Shown piece after piece: positions 35,198 to 48,488 of a DNA stretch of 64,000 bases; within the stretch, counting starts at the first letter, position 1, and each line of letters begins with the position of its first letter. Position numbers and translations under genes: made by a program. The notes beneath the pieces are model-generated. The model did no database searches. It was not told the DNA's origin and saw only the letters and a list, made by a program, of their open reading frames with translations. The DNA is from Massilia sp. IC2-278 (GTDB lineage Bacteria > Pseudomonadota > Gammaproteobacteria > Burkholderiales > Burkholderiaceae_D), in assembly GCF_020708045.1 (NCBI RefSeq), contig NZ_JAJFES010000012.1, positions 1 to 64,000 of the forward strand, in the 5' to 3' direction.

Positions 35198-37753
35198 ATG
35201 CGCAGGAAAGCCGAGGACACCACCGCCACCACCCCCCAATCCGGCCAGGGCCGCCCTGGCTACGTGCGCGTACGCGGCGCGCGCGAACACAACCTGAAGA
35301 ACGTCAGCCTCGACATCCCGCGCGACGCCCTGGTCGTATTCACCGGTGTCTCCGGCTCCGGCAAATCCTCGCTCGCCTTCGGCACCCTGTACGCCGAAGC
35401 CCAGCGCCGCTACCTGGAATCGGTCTCGCCCTACGCGCGCCGCCTGTTCCACCAGATGCCGGTGCCCGAAGTCGACGAGATCGACGGCCTGCCGCCGGCG
35501 GTAGCCCTGCAGCAGCAGCGCGGTTCGCCCACCACGCGCTCTTCGGTCGGCAGCGTCAGCACCCTGTCGAATTCCCTGCGCATGCTGTACTCGCGCGCCG
35601 GTGATTACCCCGACGGCCAGGAACTCCTGTACGCCGAGTCCTTCTCCCCGAACACCCCTGAAGGCGCCTGCCCCGAGTGCTCGGGCCTGGGCCGCGTCTA
35701 CGAAGTGACCGAGCAATCGATGGTGCCCGACGATACGCTCACGATCCGCGAGCGCGCGGTCGCCGCCTGGCCGCCGGCCTGGCACGGCCAGAACCTGCGC
35801 GACATCCTGGTCACCATGGGCTACGACGTCGACACGCCCTGGCGCGAACTCCCGAAGAAAGACCGCGACTGGATCCTGTACACCGACGAAACGCCGACCG
35901 TGCCGGTCTACGCCGGCCTCACCCCCGAGGAAACCAAACGCGCCCTGAAACGCAAGGACCCGCCCAGCTACCAGGGCACCTTCACCGGCGTGAAGCGCTA
36001 CGTGATGCAGACCTTCGCCACCACCGAAAGCGCCTCGATGAAGAAGCGCGTGGCGCGCTACATGGTGAGCACCGAATGCCCGCTCTGCCGCGGCAAGCGC
36101 CTGCGCCAGGAAGCGCTGTCGGTGACGTTTGCCGGCGCCGACATCACTGACATCTCGCGCATGCCGATGGCGCGCCTGCACGCGCTGCTGCAGCCCTACG
36201 CGCGTGGCGACGCACCAAAGGATGCACGCCGCGCCAAGCTGCACCCCGAGCAACTGATCGTCACGCGCCGCATCGCCGAAGACCTGGTCGCGCGCCTGGA
36301 CGTGCTGTTGGCCCTGGGCCTGGGTTACCTGGCGCTGGAGCGCAGCACGCCCACGCTCTCTCCCGGCGAACTGCAGCGCCTGCGCCTGGCCACGCAGGTG
36401 CGCTCGAACCTGTTCGGCGTCGTGTATGTGCTCGATGAACCCTCGGCCGGCCTGCACCCGGCCGATACCGAGGCGCTGCTCACGGCATTGGACCAATTGA
36501 AAGCCTCGGGCAACTCGATGTTCGTGGTCGAGCACGCGCTGGACGTGATCCGCTGCGCCGACTGGATCGTCGACGTCGGCCCGGCTGCCGGCGAGCGTGG
36601 CGGCGAGGTGCTGTACAGCGGCCCGCCCGAAGGCCTGAAGAAAATCGAGGCGTCGCAGACGCGGCGCTACCTGTTCGATGATGCCCCGCCCGCGGCACGC
36701 ACGCGCCGCGAGCCAGTCGGCCAACTGCGTCTGGAAGGCGTCACCCGCAACAACCTGGACAAGCTCGACGTCGACTTCCCGCTCGGCGTGCTCACTGCCG
36801 TGACCGGCGTGTCCGGTTCCGGCAAATCGAGCCTGGTAAGCCAGGTGCTGGTCGAACTGGTGTTGAAGGAACTGGGGCAGGGCGCCCCTGCTGCCGAAGC
36901 CGAGGAGGGCGAAGACCTGGAACAGGAAGCCGCGCTGCCCCTGGAAGGCCGCATCGCCGCCGGCATGGAGAGCATCCGCCGCATGGTGCGCGTCGACCAG
37001 AAGCCCATCGGCCGCACCCCGCGCTCGAACCTGGCCACCTATACCGGTTTGTTCGACCAGGTACGCAAGCTGTTCGCCGCCACCAAGATGGCGAAATCGC
37101 GCCGCTACGATGCCGGCCGTTTCTCCTTCAATGTCGCCAAGGGCCGCTGCGAGAACTGCGCCGGCGAGGGCTCTGTGATGGTCGAGCTGCTGTTCCTGCC
37201 CAGCGTGTACGCGCCTTGCCCGGTATGCGAAGGCGCGCGCTACAACGCCAAGACCCTGGAAGTGACCTATAAAGACCGGAACATCGCCGAGGTGCTGGGC
37301 ATGACGGTCGATGCCGCTGCCGAGTTCTTCGCAGGCGAGGCGCTGGTCGAACGCTCGCTGGAAGTGCTGCGCGAAGTCGGCCTCGGCTACCTGCGCCTGG
37401 GCCAGCCGGCAACCGAACTCTCGGGCGGCGAAGCCCAGCGCATCAAGCTGGCCACCGAATTGCAGCGCGCCGGACGCGGCAACACCCTGTACGTACTGGA
37501 CGAGCCGACCACCGGCCTGCACCCGTCCGACGTGGATCGCCTGATCGTGCAATTGCAGCGCCTGGTCGATGCCGGCAACACGGTGGTGGTGGTCGAGCAC
37601 ACGATGCGCGTGGTGGCCGCCTGCGACTGGGTGATCGATATCGGCCCCGGCGCCGGCGACGAAGGCGGCACCGTGGTCTGTGCCGGCGCGCCGGAAAAAG
37701 TGGCAAAAGCGACGCGCAGCCGCACGGCGCCTTATTTGAAACCTTACTTGTAA
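35198..37753 (+). CDS. UvrA-like ABC ATPase, class II (excinuclease subunit A paralogue)
   Basis: Product of 851 residues, about 90 shorter than canonical UvrA. Two ABC modules are present: Walker [15 protein letters not shown] (about 48) and [13 protein letters not shown] (about 540); signatures [12 protein letters not shown] and [12 protein letters not shown]; Walker [14 protein letters not shown] and [13 protein letters not shown]. Zinc-finger cysteines [23 protein letters not shown] and CPVCEGA are kept. The shortened region after the first Walker A suggests a reduced UvrB-binding domain, as in class II UvrA (UvrA2/DrrC), linked to drug tolerance rather than general excision repair. It is a lone gene; uvrB is not here. 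Confidence 0.88.
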   Translation: MRRKAEDTTATTPQSGQGRPGYVRVRGAREHNLKNVSLDIPRDALVVFTGVSGSGKSSLAFGTLYAEAQRRYLESVSPYARRLFHQMPVPEVDEIDGLPPAVALQQQRGSPTTRSSVGSVSTLSNSLRMLYSRAGDYPDGQELLYAESFSPNTPEGACPECSGLGRVYEVTEQSMVPDDTLTIRERAVAAWPPAWHGQNLRDILVTMGYDVDTPWRELPKKDRDWILYTDETPTVPVYAGLTPEETKRALKRKDPPSYQGTFTGVKRYVMQTFATTESASMKKRVARYMVSTECPLCRGKRLRQEALSVTFAGADITDISRMPMARLHALLQPYARGDAPKDARRAKLHPEQLIVTRRIAEDLVARLDVLLALGLGYLALERSTPTLSPGELQRLRLATQVRSNLFGVVYVLDEPSAGLHPADTEALLTALDQLKASGNSMFVVEHALDVIRCADWIVDVGPAAGERGGEVLYSGPPEGLKKIEASQTRRYLFDDAPPAARTRREPVGQLRLEGVTRNNLDKLDVDFPLGVLTAVTGVSGSGKSSLVSQVLVELVLKELGQGAPAAEAEEGEDLEQEAALPLEGRIAAGMESIRRMVRVDQKPIGRTPRSNLATYTGLFDQVRKLFAATKMAKSRRYDAGRFSFNVAKGRCENCAGEGSVMVELLFLPSVYAPCPVCEGARYNAKTLEVTYKDRNIAEVLGMTVDAAAEFFAGEALVERSLEVLREVGLGYLRLGQPATELSGGEAQRIKLATELQRAGRGNTLYVLDEPTTGLHPSDVDRLIVQLQRLVDAGNTVVVVEHTMRVVAACDWVIDIGPGAGDEGGTVVCAGAPEKVAKATRSRTAPYLKPYL

Positions 37754-37785
37754 CCCGCCTTGGTGAAGTGATTATTTCGAAAAAT

Positions 37786-37809
37786 TGTTATAATTAGCAC
37801 GATCGTGCT
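37786..37809 (+). promoter_or_regulatory. Extended -10 promoter with overlapping operator-like palindrome
   Basis: TGTTATAAT at 37786-37794 is a perfect extended -10. A 14 bp perfect palindrome AGCACGATCGTGCT (37796-37809) begins 2 bases later, where a bound repressor would block initiation. The ATG of the CHASE3 kinase operon is 98 bases downstream. No -35 hexamer is evident. Confidence 0.6.
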
Positions 37810-37906
37810 GGATACAAAGCGATACAAGCCCGCGCACGGTTGAGCGTATCAGCGATTTCGCAATTGCGTTAAACTTAGGATATTTTTCTTAAGATAATCG
37901 CAACGA

Positions 37907-41373
<3,467 letters not shown>

Positions 41374-41377
<4 letters not shown>

Positions 41378-42204
41378 AAACTGCACCGGACAACATCGAC
41401 ATCGAACTGCGGATGCTGGTCGAGGCGGTCTACCTCAAGTACAACTACGACTTCCGCGACTACACCGGCGCCTCGCAAAAGCGCCGCGTGCTGGTGGCCC
41501 TGCGCGAAATGGACTGCGCCACGGTCTCGGAACTGCAGGCCAAGGTGCTGCACCAGCCGGAAGCGTTTTCCCAGCTGCTGCAATACCTGACGATTCCCGT
41601 CTCCGAGATGTTCCGCGACCCGGAATACTTCGCCGCGATCCGCAGCCAGGTAGTGCCGCACCTGCGCACCTACCCGTCGCTGAAGATTTGGGTGGCCGGC
41701 TGCAGCACCGGCGAAGAGGTGTATTCGCTGGCGATCCTGCTGCACGAGGAAGGGCTGCTGGAACGCACCATGCTCTACGCCACCGACATCAATCCGGTGT
41801 CGCTGGACGCGGCGCGGCGTGGCGTGTTCCCGCTGGACCGCATGCGCCTGTTCACCGAGAACTACCAGAAGTCGGGCGGCAAGCGCGCTTTTTCCGACTA
41901 CTACACGGCGGCCTATGGCGGCGCCCTGTTCGAGCGCATGCTGGTCGAGAACGTGACCTTTGCCGACCACTCGCTGGCCACCGACAGCGTGTTCTCGGAA
42001 ACCCATTTCGTCAGCTGCCGCAACGTGATGATCTACTTTAACCGGCGCCTGCAGAACCGCGTGCTGGGCCTGTTCCACGAGTCGCTCTGCCACCGCGGCT
42101 TCCTGGGCCTGGGCAGCAAGGAAAGCATCGACTTTTCCAGTTACGCGAATCGCTTCGAGCCGCTGGCGCGGCGCGAGCGCCTGTTCCGCAAGGCGGCCGA
42201 ATGA
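41374..42204 (+). CDS. CheR-type protein-glutamate methyltransferase
   Basis: Product of 276 residues. The N-terminal helices (IELRMLVEAVYLKYNYDFRDYTGASQKRRV) and the SAM-binding segment KIWVAGCSTGEEVYSLAILL are those of CheR; FVSCRNVMIYFNRRLQNRV and FLGLGSKESIDFS complete the fold. There is no beta-subdomain pentapeptide partner in the window. The start is TTG at 41374, overlapping the kinase stop (TTGA), with GGAG 7 bases before; the next in-frame ATG would remove the first helix. It overlaps the CheB gene by 4 bases. As no chemoreceptor gene is near, its substrate may be another protein. Confidence 0.9.
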
Positions 42205-42815
42205 GCGAGCTGGCGGCCAGGTTCGCGCAGGTGCTGGCGGGGCGGCGCATCGAGGCCGTCGTGATCGGCGCCTCGGCCGGCGGCGTCGACGCCCTGGTCG
42301 GGCTGCTGCCGGCGCTGCCGGTGAGCCGCAAGCTGGCGGCCGTGTGCATCCTGCACGTGCCCGGCGACCGCGAAAGCCGCCTGGCCGAACTGTTCGACGC
42401 GCGCCTGGCGCTGCCGGTGCGCGAAGCCGCGGACAAGGAAAGCGTCGAGCCGGGCACGCTGTACTTCGCCGGCGCCGGCTACCATTTGTCGATCGAACAC
42501 GATCGCGTATTTTCACTCAGCTGCGAGCCGCCGGTGCACTATGCGCGTCCGGCCATCGACGTGCTGATGGAGTCGGCCGCCGACGCCTATGGCCCGGCCC
42601 TGGCCGGCATTTTGCTCACCGGCGCCAATTCCGACGGCGCCGAAGGCATGCAAAGGATCAGGCAGCGCGGCGGCCTGACCATTGTGCAAGACCCGATTGA
42701 AGCGCAGGCGGCGACGATGCCCGAAAAGGCCATCAGCCTGTGCGCCCCGCACCTGGTGCTGCCGCTCGCGGACATCCGCGCGCTGCTGCCCCTGCTGGAG
42801 ACAACAACACCATGA
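42201..42815 (+). CDS. CheB-type methylesterase catalytic domain, no receiver
   Basis: Product of 204 residues. Catalytic triad: Ser in VVIGASAGGVDAL, His in CILHVPGDRESRLAELF, Asp in LLTGANSDGAEGMQ. The typical CheB receiver is missing, so phosphorylation cannot activate it directly; control may come from the neighbouring REC-kinase. It removes methyl esters or deamidates glutamine in target proteins. It overlaps the CheR stop (ATGA at 42201-42204) and the next gene's start (ATGA at 42812-42815). Confidence 0.9.
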   Translation: MSELAARFAQVLAGRRIEAVVIGASAGGVDALVGLLPALPVSRKLAAVCILHVPGDRESRLAELFDARLALPVREAADKESVEPGTLYFAGAGYHLSIEHDRVFSLSCEPPVHYARPAIDVLMESAADAYGPALAGILLTGANSDGAEGMQRIRQRGGLTIVQDPIEAQAATMPEKAISLCAPHLVLPLADIRALLPLLETTTP

Positions 42816-44026
42816 GCTTCCAAGAGCCTAGCAAACTGTTAATCGTCGACGACCTGCCGGACAACCTGCGCGCGCTCGACGCCCTGATCCGCGACGAGCG
42901 CCGCCTCGTGTTCCACGCCCATTCCGGCGAGGAAGCGCTGACGCTGCTGCTCGAACACGAGTTCGCGCTCGCCATCCTCGACGTCCAGATGCCGGGCATG
43001 GACGGCTTCGAGCTGGCCGAACTGATGCGCGGCACCGAGCGCACGCGCAACATCCCGATCATGTTCGTCTCGGCCGCCGGGCGCGAACTGAATTATTCGT
43101 TCAAGGGCTACGAGAGCGGCGCGGTCGACTTCCTCTACAAGCCGCTCGACCCGGACGCGGTGCGCGGCAAGGTAAACGTGTTCGTGGCCCTCGACCAGCA
43201 GCGGCGCGAAGTGGCGCGCCAGATGGAAGCGCTGGAACGCAGCCGGCGCGAACAGGAAATCCTGCTGCAGGAACTGAACGCGACCCAGGCCGAGCTGCAA
43301 CGCTCGCTGCGCATGCGCGACGAATTCATGTCGCTGGTTGCCCACGAACTGCGCACGCCCCTGAATACCCTGTTCCTGGAAATCCAGATGCGCACGCTGC
43401 ACCTGAAGCGCGGCAATCTGCAGGCCTTCAATGCCGAGCAGATGGGCGCCATGGTCAAGCGCGACGAGCGCCAGGTAAAGGCGATGATCCGCCTGATCGA
43501 CGACATGCTGGACGTGACCCGCATGCGCAACGGCACGCTGTCGGTGCGGCCGGCGCCGGTGGAGCTGATGGGCATGCTCGAGCGCGTGGTGAGCGATCTG
43601 TCGCTGCAGGCCGCCGCCAGCGGCTGCGCCATCGGCCTGCAGCCGCACGAACCCGTGTTCGGCCACTGGGACGAATTCCGCATCGAGCAGGTGATCGTCA
43701 ATCTGCTGACGAACGCGCTGCGCTATGGCGGCGGCTGCAACGTGGAAGTGAGCGTGCAGGTCGACGGGTGCTGCGCCCGCATCGACGTGGCCGACAAGGG
43801 CAAGGGCATTTCGCCCGACGACATCGAGCGCATCTTCCAGCCTTTCGAGCGCGGCACCCGCAACGGCGAACCGAAGGGGCTGGGGCTGGGCCTGTACATC
43901 TCGCGCCAGCTGGCCGTGGCCCACGGCGGCGAACTGACGGTGACCAGCACGCCGGGGCAGGGTTCGACCTTCAGCCTGGCGCTGCCGTGCAGCGTGATGA
44001 CGCCGCGCGCCGAAATTCCGGCCTGA
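42812..44026 (+). CDS. Receiver-histidine kinase (REC-HisKA-HATPase)
   Basis: Product of 404 residues. An N-terminal receiver (KLLIVDDLPDNLRAL, Asp57 in AILDVQMPGMDG, Lys in DFLYKPLDPD) is followed by a coiled coil, HisKA with His178 in LVAHELRTPLN, and an HATPase domain (KGLGLGLYISRQLAVAHGG). It has no membrane segment. The order REC-kinase suggests that an upstream phosphoryl group gates the kinase, for example from the CHASE3 kinase. The start ATG overlaps the CheB stop. No terminator is seen after it; a 250 base gap precedes ahpC. Confidence 0.9.
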   Translation: MSFQEPSKLLIVDDLPDNLRALDALIRDERRLVFHAHSGEEALTLLLEHEFALAILDVQMPGMDGFELAELMRGTERTRNIPIMFVSAAGRELNYSFKGYESGAVDFLYKPLDPDAVRGKVNVFVALDQQRREVARQMEALERSRREQEILLQELNATQAELQRSLRMRDEFMSLVAHELRTPLNTLFLEIQMRTLHLKRGNLQAFNAEQMGAMVKRDERQVKAMIRLIDDMLDVTRMRNGTLSVRPAPVELMGMLERVVSDLSLQAAASGCAIGLQPHEPVFGHWDEFRIEQVIVNLLTNALRYGGGCNVEVSVQVDGCCARIDVADKGKGISPDDIERIFQPFERGTRNGEPKGLGLGLYISRQLAVAHGGELTVTSTPGQGSTFSLALPCSVMTPRAEIPA

Positions 44027-44169
44027 ATACCTGGCTGATCCCGGGCTGACCCCGGGCCTGTTCGCGCGGGCGATTGAAAATCCAAATCGGGCGGCGGTTG
44101 CAAACCCCGCCCGTTTCCCTCACACTTACGCGGCACTTGCGAGGCTGATACTTTTGTCACCTCTGCATC

Positions 44170-44206
44170 ATAGGTAAAATCAATTGAACTCATCTGATCA
44201 ATTAAT
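44170..44206 (+). promoter_or_regulatory. Possible OxyR-type binding site upstream of ahpC
   Basis: The pattern ATAG-N7-CAAT-N7-ATCT-N7-TAAT at 44170-44206 has the 4+7 spacing of an OxyR site (consensus ATAG-N7-CTAT-N7-ATAG-N7-CTAT). The first half fits well (ATAGGTAAAATCAAT), the second poorly. It lies 71-107 bases before the ahpC start, in an AT-rich region that probably holds the promoter. Confidence 0.4.
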
Positions 44207-44276
44207 TTTACAAAAGCACAGCAAGAGCATAAACTTCGTTTCATCAATTTTGATTTGACCCACAACAGGAGCTTCC

Positions 44277-44840
44277 ATGTCCCTTATCAACACCGAGATC
44301 AAGCCTTTCAAAGCAACCGCTTACCATGCTGGCAAATTCATCGATCTGACCGAAGAGCAGTTCAAAGGTACGTGGTCCGTCCTGATGTTCTACCCGGCCG
44401 ACTTCACCTTCGTCTGCCCGACCGAACTGGAAGACCTGGCTGACTTCCAGCCAGAATTCGAAAAGCTGGGCGTGAAAGTCTACGGCGTGTCGACCGACAC
44501 TCACTTCGCCCACAAGGCATGGCACGACACCTCGGACGCCATCAAGAAAGTGAACTATCCGCTGATCGGCGACCCGACCGGCACCCTGGCGCGTAACTTC
44601 GAAGTCATGATCGAAGAAGAAGGCCTGGCACTGCGCGGCACCTTCGTCATCAATCCAGAAGGCCAGATCAAGGTCATGGAAGTGCACGACAACGGCATCG
44701 GCCGCGACGCATCGGAACTGATGCGCAAAGTCAAGGCAGCCCAGTACGTCGCCGCCCACCCAGGCCAGGTGTGCCCAGCCAAGTGGACCGAAGGCGCCGA
44801 AACCCTGACCCCGTCGCTGGACCTGGTCGGCAAGATCTAA
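44277..44840 (+). CDS. ahpC: Alkyl hydroperoxide reductase peroxiredoxin subunit
   Basis: Product of 187 residues, the length of E. coli AhpC. Peroxidatic Cys47 is in [13 protein letters not shown], resolving Cys166 in GQVCPAKW, and the [15 protein letters not shown] region matches typical 2-Cys peroxiredoxins. It reduces H2O2 and organic peroxides and is recycled by AhpF. GGAG precedes the ATG. A perfect hairpin (44880-44905) separates it from ahpF, and a possible OxyR site lies upstream. It is an abundant stress protein; codon use here is more biased (GCA, GGC, ACC) than in neighbours. Confidence 0.97.
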   Translation: MSLINTEIKPFKATAYHAGKFIDLTEEQFKGTWSVLMFYPADFTFVCPTELEDLADFQPEFEKLGVKVYGVSTDTHFAHKAWHDTSDAIKKVNYPLIGDPTGTLARNFEVMIEEEGLALRGTFVINPEGQIKVMEVHDNGIGRDASELMRKVKAAQYVAAHPGQVCPAKWTEGAETLTPSLDLVGKI

Positions 44841-44879
44841 GCAGTAGCAGCAAGTAGTTGGCAGTAAATCAGTAGCACC

Positions 44880-44905
44880 GGAAGCCCGCCAAATGGCGGG
44901 CTTCC
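44880..44905. terminator. Hairpin between ahpC and ahpF
   Basis: GGAAGCCCGCC and GGCGGGCTTCC form a perfect 11 bp stem around AAAT. It lacks a T-run (followed by AATAAAAA), so it is more likely an attenuator or mRNA stabiliser that lowers ahpF relative to ahpC than a full terminator. Confidence 0.6.
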
Positions 44906-44938
44906 AATAAAAACCTCTGTATTTCAAGGAAAATCACC

Positions 44939-46528
44939 ATGCTGGACGCAACCCTCAAGAAGCAGTTACAAGCCTATTTGGAAAAAGTGGTGCAGCCGAT
45001 TGAGATCGTTGCATCGCTTGATGACTCGCCAAAAGCGCGAGAAATGGAAGAGCTGCTCAAGGAAATCACTTCCTTGGGCACCAAGATTACTTATCGCGAA
45101 GACGGCAATGCCACGCGCAAGCCGTCGTTCGCCATCAACCGCGTCGGCACCGATATCGGCATCGAATTCGCCGCCATTCCGCTGGGCCATGAATTCACCT
45201 CGCTGGTGCTGGCCCTGCTGCAAGTGGGCGGCCACCCGATCAAGTTCGATGCGCCTGTCATCGAGCAGATCAAGAACCTGCCGGGCGACTTCGTGTTCGA
45301 AGCCTTCATTTCGCTGTCGTGCCACAACTGCCCGGAAGTCGTGCAGGCGCTGAACTCGATGTCGATCATCAACCCGCGCATCAAGGTCACGACCATCGAC
45401 GGCGGCCTGTTCAAGGATGAAGTCGAAGCACGCCAGATCCTGGCAGTGCCGATGATGTTCCTGAACGGCGAGCACTTCGGCCAGGGCCGCATGAGCGTCG
45501 AGGAAATCCTCGCCAAGCTCGACACCGGCGCCGGCGCCAAGAAAGCAGAAGAACTGAGCAAGAAAGAAGCCTTCGACGTGCTGATCGTCGGCGGCGGCCC
45601 TGCCGGTGCGGCAGCGGCGATCTACTCGGCCCGCAAAGGCATCCGTACCGGCGTGCTGGCGGACCGTTTCGGCGGCCAGGTGATGGATACCCTGGCGATT
45701 GAGAACTTTGTGTCGGTGAAAGAAACCGAAGGACCGAAGTTCGCCGTGTCGCTGGAAGAGCACGTCAAGCAGTACGAAGTCGACATCATGAACCTGCAGC
45801 GCGCCGCCAAGCTGGAACGCAACGAAGGCGAGAAGCTGTTCGAAGTAACGACCGAGTCGGGCGCGCTGCTGAAAGCCAAGTCGGTGATCCTGTCGACCGG
45901 CGCCCGCTGGCGCGAAATCAACGTGCCGGGCGAAAAAGAGTACAAGAACCACGGCGTGGCTTATTGCCCGCACTGCGACGGTCCGCTGTTCAAGGGCAAG
46001 CGCGTGTCGGTGATCGGCGGCGGTAACTCGGGCGTCGAAGCGGCCATCGACCTGGCCGGTATCGTCGAGCATGTGACCCTGATCGAATACGGCGCGGAAC
46101 TGCGCGCCGACGCGGTCCTGCAGCGCAAGCTCTACAGCCTGAAGAACGTGAACGTGATCAAGAGCGCCCAAACCACGGAAATCCATGGCGACGGCAAGAA
46201 GGTGACGGCCCTGTCGTACAAGGACCGCGTGTCGGGCGAGACCCACCGCGTCGAACTGGCCGGCGTGTTCGTCCAGATCGGCCTGATCCCGAACGCCGAA
46301 TGGCTGAAGGGCACGCTGGAACTGTCGCCGTACGGCGAGATCGAAGTCGACGTGCGTGGTGAAACCTCAATCCCGGGCGTGTTTGCCGCCGGCGACGTGA
46401 CCACCGTGCCGTTCAAGCAGATCGTCATCGCCGTGGGCGAGGGCGCCAAGGCTTCGCTGGCGTCGTTCGACTACCTGATGCGTCTGCCGACGGAAGAAAC
46501 CGAGGCGCTGGAAGCAAAAGCAGCCTAA
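44939..46528 (+). CDS. ahpF: Alkyl hydroperoxide reductase flavoprotein subunit
   Basis: Product of 529 residues. The N-terminal thioredoxin-like pair has the CHNC redox centre (Cys128/Cys131). The thioredoxin-reductase-like part has the FAD motif [18 protein letters not shown], the CPHC disulfide (Cys343/Cys346) and the NAD(H) motif [12 protein letters not shown], ending in the [30 protein letters not shown] region. It uses NADH to reduce AhpC. AAGGA precedes the ATG. A terminator follows at 46564-46602. Confidence 0.97.
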   Translation: MLDATLKKQLQAYLEKVVQPIEIVASLDDSPKAREMEELLKEITSLGTKITYREDGNATRKPSFAINRVGTDIGIEFAAIPLGHEFTSLVLALLQVGGHPIKFDAPVIEQIKNLPGDFVFEAFISLSCHNCPEVVQALNSMSIINPRIKVTTIDGGLFKDEVEARQILAVPMMFLNGEHFGQGRMSVEEILAKLDTGAGAKKAEELSKKEAFDVLIVGGGPAGAAAAIYSARKGIRTGVLADRFGGQVMDTLAIENFVSVKETEGPKFAVSLEEHVKQYEVDIMNLQRAAKLERNEGEKLFEVTTESGALLKAKSVILSTGARWREINVPGEKEYKNHGVAYCPHCDGPLFKGKRVSVIGGGNSGVEAAIDLAGIVEHVTLIEYGAELRADAVLQRKLYSLKNVNVIKSAQTTEIHGDGKKVTALSYKDRVSGETHRVELAGVFVQIGLIPNAEWLKGTLELSPYGEIEVDVRGETSIPGVFAAGDVTTVPFKQIVIAVGEGAKASLASFDYLMRLPTEETEALEAKAA

Positions 46529-46563
46529 GCGTCAAGCGGCCCCGCGGGGCCGTCAGCAAGAAC

Positions 46564-46602
46564 AAAAACGCCATCGCGACGAACCTTGCGATGGCGTTTT
46601 TC
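46564..46602 (+). terminator. Intrinsic terminator after ahpF
   Basis: AAAAACGCCATCGC and GCGATGGCGTTTTT form a 14 bp stem with a 10 base loop, ending in a T-run. It can work in both directions. Confidence 0.85.
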
Positions 46603-46670
46603 TATTTCATTTGGAAATATTTCGGGATACGGCAGTGATAAACTGTTGCATCTTTAGCATATATCTCTAT

Positions 46671-47957
46671 ATGAAAACCTTTTCTCTGCTGGCCAGCCTG
46701 GGATTACGTGATTTACGCAATGTTATCGCGCTGGTTGTTGTGGCGGCGATCGGCGCTGGCTGCAGCAAAACCCAGCCCAATTGCATTGACCCGTCCACCA
46801 TCGACCTCGTCAAACAGGGCGTCGAGGAAACGCTGGATAAAGTCTTGTCCGGTTCAGGAGGCGACACCGAGCTGCTCGACCGCCTCAAGAAGCGCATGCA
46901 GATCGCCGTCACGACCATTCGTACTTCAAGCAAGGACGAGAAGATCGGCAAGGTCACATGCGAGGCCTCGCTCGAGATTACGCTGGCCAATGCCGATCAA
47001 ATCGTCGGCGACCCGGTGTTCAAATCCCTGCAGGACAGCAAGCGGCTTCCTGAACTCGTCGATACGAGCGGGCCGGCGTGGAAAACCAGTATCCAGTACA
47101 CCGCCCAGCACACCGAGGACACGAAGGACCTGCTGGTCGAACTGAGCGGCCACGCGCCCATGGTGGAATTGCTGTCCACGGTTGCCCAGTCGGGCGTCAT
47201 GGAGCCCAGGCAGCAGCCGCCCGGCGACATTCCCTCTAACCTGCTCGCTTCCGGCAACGCACGCGACGCTGCCGTGCGCCTGATGAATCACGTCTACGGC
47301 AAACAGGAAAAGGAGAACGGATGCTGGATATCCCGATTTGAAGGGATGCCGTATTGCATGAAGATCGCGCAATCCGAGATCAAGACGCTCGGCAGCGGAA
47401 AGCGTTTGTATGCCATTGCAAATGGACAGGCCATCGATCAGCAGGGCGAAGCGATTACCGCACACGCCATGCAGGGCCTGGTCGGTGCATTCATCGTTGG
47501 CGAGACAAATGGCAAGCCCGCATTCATTGCGAAATCGACGGTCATCCAGGCCGGCACCATGGGCACCGCGCCGTCCGAATGGATATTGACCGAGCTCGGA
47601 GCGAACGATAACTGGGGTTGGCGTGGCGAATACGGCGATTGTCACCAGGGTTATTGCGGCAGCCGGATGGTTATCCTGGCAAATCGCGCCGGCATCGTTC
47701 AGGAGGTCGGTGGGCTGCCGACCGCTTATGACGACACAGGTGCATGCGGGGATTGCGAAGGGAAGTCTTCATCGCTGGCCTCGACCGTGCGTGTCAGCGA
47801 TGGTCCGGATAATGCCGAGTTCTATCATCTGCTCGTCGCGGTAACCGGCACCAGCAACGGCAAGGAACTCGCGAAAGAATGGACGCTGGCGTTCGACAAT
47901 GCAAAGGGCACGTATATCGAGCCTGCCGACTGGCCGCTCGGTGACAGGGACTTCTAG
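46671..47957 (+). CDS. Lipoprotein of unknown function
   Basis: Product of 428 residues. A basic N-terminus, hydrophobic stretch and lipobox (VVVAAIGAGC, Cys31) show a lipoprotein. The first part (about 40-130, PSTIDLVKQGVEETLDKVL...IGKVTCEASLEITLAN) resembles short domains often found in lipoproteins of this group; the rest carries six further cysteines (NGCWISRF, MPYCMK, GDCHQGYCG, GACGDCEG) in pairs that could form disulfides. No domain I can name. G+C is lower than in the neighbours. The start at 46671 is chosen because the ORF upstream encodes no signal; no strong ribosome-binding site is seen. A hairpin with one mismatch (47987-48018) follows. Confidence 0.7.
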   Translation: MKTFSLLASLGLRDLRNVIALVVVAAIGAGCSKTQPNCIDPSTIDLVKQGVEETLDKVLSGSGGDTELLDRLKKRMQIAVTTIRTSSKDEKIGKVTCEASLEITLANADQIVGDPVFKSLQDSKRLPELVDTSGPAWKTSIQYTAQHTEDTKDLLVELSGHAPMVELLSTVAQSGVMEPRQQPPGDIPSNLLASGNARDAAVRLMNHVYGKQEKENGCWISRFEGMPYCMKIAQSEIKTLGSGKRLYAIANGQAIDQQGEAITAHAMQGLVGAFIVGETNGKPAFIAKSTVIQAGTMGTAPSEWILTELGANDNWGWRGEYGDCHQGYCGSRMVILANRAGIVQEVGGLPTAYDDTGACGDCEGKSSSLASTVRVSDGPDNAEFYHLLVAVTGTSNGKELAKEWTLAFDNAKGTYIEPADWPLGDRDF

Positions 47958-47986
47958 GAAAACACCGCGTCACCCCACCCAACAAA

Positions 47987-48018
47987 AAGCGCCGTTCCAC
48001 GTCAGTGGTACGGCGCTT
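47987..48018. terminator. Hairpin after the unknown lipoprotein gene
   Basis: AAGCGCCGTTCCAC (47987-48000) pairs with GTGGTACGGCGCTT (48005-48018) with one mismatch and loop GTCA; preceded by an A-run. It probably terminates transcription from one or both sides. Confidence 0.6.
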
Positions 48019-48108
48019 GCTCTATCGTGCGCAGGTCTCGGCTGCGGCTAGGTAAAATGGGCTATCGAACTTGCCACGCAGGCAAGTATTCAGCCGTGTT
48101 TCTTAGAA

Positions 48109-48228
48109 TTAGTGGAACATCATGAACGCCGCGCCCTGCAGCGCATTGGTCTCGTAGAGCAGCCAGGCGGCTGCGCTGGCGAGGGCAAGTTGCAAGGCAG
48201 TCAGGGTGGTGGGGATTGAGCGCATCAT
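48109..48228 (-). CDS. Candidate 39-residue membrane peptide
   Basis: Reading from the ATG at 48226-48228 gives a 39-residue product, MMRSIPTTLTALQLALASAA to GAAFMMFH, with one hydrophobic helix (about 8-25). A good GGAGA ribosome-binding site lies 7-8 bases before the start, which supports translation. It stands between the lipoprotein terminator and the recQ gene, divergent from the latter. I recognise no family. A longer ORF on this frame extends upstream into intergenic DNA and is not supported. Confidence 0.45.
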   Translation of the reverse strand: MMRSIPTTLTALQLALASAAAWLLYETNALQGAAFMMFH

Positions 48229-48488
48229 GATCGTTCTCCGGGGCGGTACGGCGTGTTTTGTTGGTGTATGGTGCCATCTTAGCCATCCGGCCGTTGTTGC
48301 GGCATCGGCGGGAACTCCGCCGTTATGTAGGAAAAAGCCTTGTGGCCCTGTCTCAGCGGCAGCCGGCCCAACTGAACGGCGGCGCCGACAGCGCCGGTCC
48401 GGCATTTTTCCCCACCCGCACTCCTACACACCGGTTGGCGTGCATCCTATAGCTGGGTTTGCAGGGGAGGCTTACATTAGCTTCCATC

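Noticed and set aside
35102-37600. An 832-residue open frame on the minus strand
   Set aside because: It is antisense to the UvrA-like gene and lacks any motif.
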